From JBFGCT01 sp963825565 (GTDB lineage Bacteria; Actinomycetota; Acidimicrobiia; Acidimicrobiales; Ilumatobacteraceae): a DNA stretch of 64,000 nucleotides. A model generated the notes under the pieces. That model saw only the letters and a program-made list of their open reading frames with translations, ran no database searches and had not been told where the DNA came from. Numbering within the stretch: position 1 is the stretch's first letter; each line of letters opens with the position of its first letter. The translations under genes and the position numbers were made by a program. The stretch covers positions 1 to 64,000 of the forward strand of contig CAWGTW010000004.1 in NCBI GenBank assembly GCA_963825565.1, given 5' to 3'. Positions 59,036 through 64,000 of the stretch are shown piece after piece.

Positions 59036-60280
59036 GTGACAGCGCGCATCGAACGGATCACCTTCCCCGGCAGCCACGGCGACGATCTGGCAGCGCGGCT
59101 CGACATGCCCGCCGGGCCACCGCGCGCCTTCGCCCTGTTCGCTCACTGCTTCACGTGCAGCAAGGACATCCTGGCCGCGTCGCGCATCGCCCGGTCGCTG
59201 ACCGATGCCGGGTTCGGCGTGCTGCGCTTCGACTTCACCGGGCTCGGCATGAGCGACGGGGAGTTCGCCAACACGAACTTCTCGTCGAACACCGACGACG
59301 TGCTCGCCGCGGCGGATTGGCTCCGGGAGGCCCATCGCGCGCCGCAGGTCGTCATCGGGCACTCGCTCGGCGGGGCTGCCGTGCTGGCGATCGCCGGCGA
59401 CATCGCCGAGGCACGGGCGGTGGTGACGATCGGGGCCCCGGCCGAGCCGGAGCACGTGACCGGCGCGTTCGGGGGAGCGCTCGACCGGATCGAGGCCGAG
59501 GGCGAGGCAACCGTCGAGCTCGCCGGGCGCACGTTCACGATCCGCCGGCAGTTCGTCGAGGACCTGCGCAACCACGTCGTCACCGAACGGGTGGCCGCGC
59601 TGCGCAAGGCGCTGCTCGTGCTGCACTCGCCGATCGACAACACGGTCGGCATCGAGAACGCGGCCGACATCTTCGCCGCCGCCCGCCATCCGAAGAGCTT
59701 CGTGTCGCTCGACGGGGCCGATCATCTGCTCAGCTCGCCGACCGATGCCGCGTTCGCCGCGTCGATGATCGCCGCGTTCGCCACGCGCTACATCGACGAC
59801 GAGAGCGGGGGGCGCCCGGCGCCGCGCCCGACCGCCTCGGTGGTGGTCGCCGAGACGACGCAGGGTCCGTTCCTCAACCACGTGGTCGTCGGCGACCACC
59901 GGCTGCTCGCCGACGAGCCGGAGTCGATCGGCGGGTTCGACGCCGGGCCGTCCCCGTACGACCTGCTCGGTGCCGCGCTCGGTGCCTGCACGTCGATGAC
60001 GCTGCGGATGTACGCCGGCCGCAAGGACCTGCCGCTCGACCGGGTCACCGTCGAGATCAACCACGAGAAGGTCCACGCCAGCGACTGTGTCGAGTGCGCC
60101 GACAGCGAGGTGCTCACCGGGCGATCGGGGATGATCGATCGCTTCGACCGGGTGATCGGCCTCGAAGGCGCCGAGCTCACCGACGCCGACCGGGCCAAGC
60201 TGCTCGTCATCGCCGACAAGTGCCCGGTCCACCGCACGCTCGCGTCGGCGTCCTCGATCACGACCCGCCTCGCCGATTGA
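59036..60280 (+). CDS. Alpha/beta hydrolase fused to OsmC domain
   Basis: 414 residues, GTG start. Residues 1-255 are a serine hydrolase: HCFTCSKDILAASRIA, GHSLGGAA nucleophile elbow, HSPIDNTVG acid region and DGADHLL with the His. Residues 265-410 are an OsmC/Ohr-type domain with the first peroxidatic Cys in GAALGACTSMTLRMYAG and the second in IADKCPVHRTLASAS. This two-domain fusion is a known bacterial architecture. The OsmC part reduces organic hydroperoxides and the hydrolase may release them from esters. Confidence 0.9.
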   Translation: MTARIERITFPGSHGDDLAARLDMPAGPPRAFALFAHCFTCSKDILAASRIARSLTDAGFGVLRFDFTGLGMSDGEFANTNFSSNTDDVLAAADWLREAHRAPQVVIGHSLGGAAVLAIAGDIAEARAVVTIGAPAEPEHVTGAFGGALDRIEAEGEATVELAGRTFTIRRQFVEDLRNHVVTERVAALRKALLVLHSPIDNTVGIENAADIFAAARHPKSFVSLDGADHLLSSPTDAAFAASMIAAFATRYIDDESGGRPAPRPTASVVVAETTQGPFLNHVVVGDHRLLADEPESIGGFDAGPSPYDLLGAALGACTSMTLRMYAGRKDLPLDRVTVEINHEKVHASDCVECADSEVLTGRSGMIDRFDRVIGLEGAELTDADRAKLLVIADKCPVHRTLASASSITTRLAD

Positions 60281-60324
60281 CCCCGGCCCCCACCGCCACC
60301 GCCGCCCACACCAACCCGGACTCG

Positions 60325-60348
60325 CGCGCCCGGTTCGCGCCGGGCGCG
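60325..60348. terminator. Bidirectional terminator between convergent genes
   Basis: CGCGCCCGG (60325-60333) pairs perfectly with CCGGGCGCG (60340-60348) around TTCGCG, between the hydrolase-OsmC and YihY genes. Confidence 0.6.
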
Positions 60349-60379
60349 GCGATCTGCGGTCAGAACGGCCGGGACGTGC

Positions 60380-61222
60380 TCACTCGGGTGTGGTCCGCAG
60401 CCGGACGATCGCCGCGTTGAGCTCGGCGGACATCAGCGTCGTGATCGCCAGCAGGCTGAGCCAGGTGACGATGCCGAGCACGAGCGCGAACTGGCCGTAG
60501 GTGTCGCTGGCGTTCTCGGTGATCCGCCCGACGATCGCGCTCGAGAAGTACTGGATGATCGCGAACAGGATGCCGGCGGCGATCGCACCGGGCCACACCG
60601 TCGCCCAGGTGGTCGGTGCCGAGGTCAGGTAGCGGTACATCGCGGCGATCACCGCGATCTGGATGACCGCCGTCGCGGCAACCAGCAGGACCCGGCTGAC
60701 GCCGGGCAACCCGGCGGTCTGGACGATCCCGGAGATCCCGACGGTCACGACCAGCGACGCCCCGATCACGACGATCGCCGCCAGGGCCTTGCCGCGCAGC
60801 GCCGGCAGGGCGGCCCGATCGTCGACGTCGACCTCCCACACGTCGTCGAGGGCCCCCTCGAGGCCGACGAACGCCTTGGTCGACGACCACAGCGCGCCGA
60901 GGAGCCCGAGGATCAGGACCCAGACGTTGCCGTCGAGCGAGGTCGGATCGTTCTGCAGCTGCTGCCCGAGGACGGGGATGTTGGACAGCGCGCCGTCGAC
61001 GATCTCCTGCTGCAGTTCCTTGTTGCCCTCGAGGACGAACCCGAGGATGGTCGTCGCCACCAGCAGCAGCGGGAAGATCGACAGGAACCCCCAGAACGCG
61101 AGCAGCGAGGCGTTGCGCCCCGACAGGTGCCGTCGCCAGCCGTCGAGCATCTCGACCGCGACATCGACGCCGTGATGCCGCGCCCGGAGCTGCATCACGC
61201 GGTCGCTCGTCGTCCAGGGCAT
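60380..61222 (-). CDS. YihY/BrkB-family inner membrane protein
   Basis: 280 residues from the ATG at 61222. Family markers: GRNASLLAFWGFLSIFPLLLVATTILGFVL, LGLLGALWSSTKAFVGLEGALDDVW, and later helices ending TYGQFALVLGIVTWLSLLAITTLMSAELNAAI. It has six TM helices in the usual arrangement. The family was once called RNase BN but is not a nuclease; its function is uncertain, perhaps in envelope lipid movement. The start overlaps the stop of ung as TGATG. Confidence 0.9.
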   Translation of the reverse strand: MPWTTSDRVMQLRARHHGVDVAVEMLDGWRRHLSGRNASLLAFWGFLSIFPLLLVATTILGFVLEGNKELQQEIVDGALSNIPVLGQQLQNDPTSLDGNVWVLILGLLGALWSSTKAFVGLEGALDDVWEVDVDDRAALPALRGKALAAIVVIGASLVVTVGISGIVQTAGLPGVSRVLLVAATAVIQIAVIAAMYRYLTSAPTTWATVWPGAIAAGILFAIIQYFSSAIVGRITENASDTYGQFALVLGIVTWLSLLAITTLMSAELNAAIVRLRTTPE

Positions 61223-61920
61223 CAGCGACCAGTCTGGCCGATCTGGCTCGGGACGTCGCGGGTCAGGTCCCAATCGACCGGGTCGCGACCCAGCTCGACG
61301 AGCGCGGCGTTGGCCCGGCTGAACGGTCTGCTGCCGAAGAAGCCGTTGTGCGCCGACAGCGGGGAGGGATGGGCCGACTCGATCACGGCGTGGCGGGACG
61401 TGTCGACCAGCGCCTTCTTGCGCCGGGCGTACCCGCCCCACAGGATGAACACGACCGGATCGGCCTTGGCATCGACGACGCGGATCACCTCGTCGGTGAA
61501 CGTCTCCCAGCCACGGCGCTGGTGCGAGGCCGCCGCGCCGCCGCGGACGGTCAGCGTGGCGTTGAGCAGCAGGACGCCCTGTGCAGCCCACGGTTCGAGG
61601 TTCCCGTGATCGGGGATCGGGAGTCCGAGATCGTCGTGCAGCTCCTTGTGGATGTTGGCCAGCGACGGCGGGATGCGCACGCCCGGCCGCACCGAGAAGC
61701 ACAACCCGTGGGCCTGGCGCGGCCCGTGGTACGGGTCCTGGCCGAGGATCAACACCTTCGTGTCGGCGTACGGCGTCAGGTGCAGCGCGGCGAACACCTC
61801 GTCGTGGGGCGGGTACACCGGGTGGCGGGAGCGCTCCGCTCGAACGAACTCCTGCAGGTCGCGCCAGTACGGCTTGTCGAACTCACCGCGCAACAGCGGA
61901 TTCCAATCGGTCACGGCCAT
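61222..61920 (-). CDS. ung: Uracil-DNA glycosylase, family 1
   Basis: 232 residues. It removes uracil from DNA. The water-activating loop GQDPYHGPRQAHGL has catalytic Asp62. LCFSV, LLLNATLTV with the uracil-specific Asn120, and the leucine loop HPSPLSAHNGFFG with His184 are all present. Length and motif order are standard. It is translationally coupled to yihY and divergent from the PLP enzyme, with only 17 bases between the starts. Confidence 0.96.
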   Translation of the reverse strand: MAVTDWNPLLRGEFDKPYWRDLQEFVRAERSRHPVYPPHDEVFAALHLTPYADTKVLILGQDPYHGPRQAHGLCFSVRPGVRIPPSLANIHKELHDDLGLPIPDHGNLEPWAAQGVLLLNATLTVRGGAAASHQRRGWETFTDEVIRVVDAKADPVVFILWGGYARRKKALVDTSRHAVIESAHPSPLSAHNGFFGSRPFSRANAALVELGRDPVDWDLTRDVPSQIGQTGR

Positions 61921-61937
61921 CGCCCCCTGTCATTAGC

Positions 61938-62945
61938 ATGCCGGAGGTGTTCGATCACCTCGAGCGGGCGACGCTCGCCACGCTCCCGACGCCGCTCGAG
62001 CCGGGACCCGTCCTCGACGGCGGGGCGCGGCTGTGGGTCAAGCGCGACGACCTGACCGGCCTCGGCGGCGGTGGGAACAAGGCCCGCAAGCTGGAGTTCT
62101 TGTGCGGCGCGGCGCTCGCCGACGGCGCGCGGGCGCTCGTCACCGTCGGCGCCGCGCAGTCGAACCACTGCCGGATGACCGCAGCGGCCGGCGCCAAGCT
62201 CGGCCTCGAGGTCCACCTCGTGCTCTCCGGCGACGACACCGGGACGCCGACCGGCAACCAGCTGCTGTCGCGGCTGTTCGGGGCGCAGCTCCATCACACC
62301 GGCGCCGAGGAGAGCCACTGGGGCGAACTGGAGATCGCCCGTGAGTCGATCACCGCCGGGCTGGCAGCGGACGGGCTCGCGCCCTACTCGATCCCGATCG
62401 GAGGCAGCACCGCGGTCGGGGCGCTCGGCTACGCCGCGGGGTTCGTCGAGCTGGTCGACCAGTTCGAAGCGGCCGGCCTCGAACCGTCGACGGTGGTCGT
62501 CACGTCGTCGAGCGGGGGGACCCACGCCGGGCTGCTCGCCGGGCGGGCGATCGTCGCGGCGGGGGGACGGCGGGTACCCGACGTCGTCGCGGTCGGCGTG
62601 GCGAAGGGGGTCAACGTCGGGTTGCCCGACGTGGCCGTGCTGGCGAACGAGACGATCGCCCTGGCCGGCTCGACCGCGACCGTCACCGCCGCCGACGTCG
62701 AGATCGACGCGGCCTGGATGGGAGCGGACTACGCGGTTCCCACCGACGCCGGCGACGAGGCGATCCGGTGGGCGGCGCACCGGGGCGGTTGGTTGCTCGA
62801 CCGGACCTACTCGGGCAAGGGCCTGTCGGGCCTGCTCGGCATGGCGGCCGCTCGGCGCTTCGCGGCCGGCGACGACGTGGTGTTCCTCCACACCGGCGGA
62901 TGGCCGGCGCTCTTCGCGCCCGGCGGAGCGCCGCCATTGCGCTGA
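61938..62945 (+). CDS. D-cysteine desulfhydrase/ACC deaminase-family PLP enzyme
   Basis: 335 residues. Fold type II PLP enzyme: LWVKRDDLTGLGGGGNKARKLEF with the Schiff-base Lys48, AAQSNHCRMTAAAGAKLGLEVHLVL, phosphate loop SSSGGTHAGLLAG, and C-terminal DRTYSGKGLSGLLG. The QSNH and YSGKG motifs fit the D-cysteine desulfhydrase group. Distinguishing it from 1-aminocyclopropane-1-carboxylate deaminase needs phylogeny. It acts in the cytoplasm on small amino acids, releasing ammonia and a keto acid (and sulfide from D-cysteine). Confidence 0.88.
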   Translation: MPEVFDHLERATLATLPTPLEPGPVLDGGARLWVKRDDLTGLGGGGNKARKLEFLCGAALADGARALVTVGAAQSNHCRMTAAAGAKLGLEVHLVLSGDDTGTPTGNQLLSRLFGAQLHHTGAEESHWGELEIARESITAGLAADGLAPYSIPIGGSTAVGALGYAAGFVELVDQFEAAGLEPSTVVVTSSSGGTHAGLLAGRAIVAAGGRRVPDVVAVGVAKGVNVGLPDVAVLANETIALAGSTATVTAADVEIDAAWMGADYAVPTDAGDEAIRWAAHRGGWLLDRTYSGKGLSGLLGMAAARRFAAGDDVVFLHTGGWPALFAPGGAPPLR

Positions 62946-62973
62946 CCCCTGCCGTATCCCGGCCCGCCGACGC

Positions 62974-64000
62974 TCACCCGCGGAGGAGGAGGCCGGGCGA
63001 GGTACGGGTCGCCTCGGCGCTGGCCAGCTCGACCCAGATCCACGTCGGGAGGTCGAGCGGGACCAACCAGCTCCAGGGGACGTCGTTGGCGCCGGCAGCG
63101 CCGGGTCCGTGGGCCTCGTCGGGTGCGTAGGCGCAGCCCTCGTGGGGGTTGACCATCGCCGCCCAGCCGGTCGACACGACGATGCCCGACGAGCCGATCA
63201 CCCACTCGGAGTCGATCTCGCGGTCGTTGTCGGTCGTCTCGATCGTGACCGGGCGGAATCCCGTCCCGCTGGGGGGCATCGACCACGGGCCGGTCGCCAC
63301 CGTGCAGGTCTGCCGGAACAGGGCGTCGACCAGCGGCCCGAACGCGTCGACCGGCGTGCCGTCGAGCTCGACGATCGAGATCCGGATGTGGGGTGCGACC
63401 TTGTCGGGGTCGATGCGCACCGTCGCATCGGTCGGCACGTCGGCACGGATGCCGAGCGGCAGCGGTTCGGAGTTCCCCATGAAGCCGATCACCTGGCCGG
63501 CGCGGACCGTGTTGCCGATGCGCGCCAGCGCGCTGAGGCGGAGGTGGGCGGGGGCCGCGCCGTCGTCGGTCCCCGGTGAGTCGTCGTTGAACCCCGAGTG
63601 CACGAACTGGCGGCCGGTGATGTCGGTGACGACCACCGTGATCGGATCGTCCGAGCCCGGGTCGTCGTGCACGGCGGTGACGACGCCGTCGACCACCGCA
63701 AGCACCGGCTGGAGCTGGACGCCGAACACGATGCCCGGCGCCTGCTCCGAACACAAGCCCGCCGACGCGTACAGCGCGACGTCTGCCTCGTCGACCGACT
63801 GCTCGGTCGCATCGCACTCGGGCACTGCGACGCGGGAGGGTCCGAGCACCGGGAAGGCGATCGCCGGACCGCCGCCGTCGTCGATCGGCACGGCGGGCGG
63901 GAGACCGGCTCTTGCCGCCTTCTCCTCTTCGGTCAGCACCTCGGGGAGCGGCTGGCCGGACAGGAACGAGAAGATCCCGAGCCAGCGGGTCTGGTACTCG
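62974..64000 (-). CDS. M23/LytM-fold secreted protein, probably degenerate, partial
   Basis: The frame continues off the right edge without a stop, so the N-terminus is missing. At least 340 residues are visible. The pattern PVLAVVDGVVTAVHDDPGSDDPITVVVTDITGRQFVHSGF, IGNTVRAGQVIGFMGNSEP, PHIRISIVELDG follows a lysostaphin-type peptidase (strand, G-V-V, HxGxN, V-x-x-G-Q-x-I-G-x-x-G, and final HxRxx). The first zinc ligand motif HxxxD is not evident and the HLS motif is HSGF, so activity is doubtful. The final 100 residues include CAYAPDEAHG and a Trp-rich end. Probably a cell-envelope protein. Confidence 0.55.
   Translation of the reverse strand, partial: EYQTRWLGIFSFLSGQPLPEVLTEEEKAARAGLPPAVPIDDGGGPAIAFPVLGPSRVAVPECDATEQSVDEADVALYASAGLCSEQAPGIVFGVQLQPVLAVVDGVVTAVHDDPGSDDPITVVVTDITGRQFVHSGFNDDSPGTDDGAAPAHLRLSALARIGNTVRAGQVIGFMGNSEPLPLGIRADVPTDATVRIDPDKVAPHIRISIVELDGTPVDAFGPLVDALFRQTCTVATGPWSMPPSGTGFRPVTIETTDNDREIDSEWVIGSSGIVVSTGWAAMVNPHEGCAYAPDEAHGPGAAGANDVPWSWLVPLDLPTWIWVELASAEATRTSPGLLLRG

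Noticed and set aside
56920..60420. An open plus-strand frame of over 1,100 codons opposite the antiporter gene
   Set aside because: It is antisense to a well-defined antiporter, is dominated by Arg, Asp and Gly from GC-rich codons and shows no domain. It is a shadow of high GC content.

Overview
The window is very GC-rich DNA with dense genes, many GTG/TTG starts and 1-4 base stop/start overlaps. Twin-arginine-exported proteins, an F420-type LLM oxidoreductase, Pro/Thr-rich stalk proteins and actinobacterial-style membrane proteins suggest a free-living actinobacterium, plausibly of the Acidimicrobiia (Ilumatobacter-like). That placement is inference from gene content. I saw no rRNA, tRNA, CRISPR array or intact transposase.

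Layout. (1) 1-9.1 kb, mostly minus strand: an envelope-glycan locus (polymerase-like membrane protein, Wzz/BY-kinase, nucleotide-sugar dehydrogenase). Inside it sits an HprK-like kinase system: HprK-PqqD fusion, PqqD-like protein, P-loop-less HprK paralogue, a second PqqD, a nucleotidyltransferase, and a convergent Cys-rich Tat-exported protein. (2) 9.4-16.3 kb: housekeeping and catabolic genes (epoxide-hydrolase-like protein, Rieske oxygenase, PhnD-like protein, peptide deformylase, TauD-like dioxygenase, DUF402, VOC, YceI). (3) 16.5-20.3 kb: a tightly overlapped four-gene envelope operon of unknown function, then a Pro/Thr stalk protein, an SMP-30 protein and a GFA protein. (4) 22.8-30.7 kb: a secreted amylopullulanase of about 2,570 residues behind a MalR-like operator, ending in bactofilin-like repeats. 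(5) 30.8-42.1 kb: PIG-V-like mannosyltransferase, haloalkane dehalogenase, methyltransferase, amidohydrolase/LLM pair, a cupredoxin-multicopper oxidase, a second Tat protein, enoyl-CoA hydratase, sulfatase and acyltransferase. (6) 42.1-46.1 kb: acidic repeat protein divergent from a two-component system, with matching promoters. (7) 46.3-52.1 kb: a three-gene overlapping operon of a cyclase-like receptor, an MscS-CNB channel and a second cyclase-like receptor, all with degraded cyclic-nucleotide motifs. (8) 52.3-64 kb: membrane proteins, alpha-glucosidase/gamma-glutamylcyclotransferase beside a polyamine-ABC remnant, Na+/H+ antiporter, hydrolase-OsmC fusion, YihY, Ung, a PLP desulfhydrase-like enzyme and a partial M23-fold protein.

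The first 30 kb contain many single-base frame disruptions inside otherwise conserved coding sequence, which look more like uncorrected base-calling errors than decay; from 30.8 kb onward frames are clean apart from the ABC remnant. Intergenic gaps carry several families of long-armed hairpins, and many convergent gene pairs share bidirectional terminators overlapping both stop codons.

The two most system-like loci are the HprK/pseudo-HprK/PqqD/nucleotidyltransferase cluster with its Tat protein (4.4-7.8 kb) and the pseudo-cyclase/MscS-CNB/pseudo-cyclase operon (46.3-52.1 kb).
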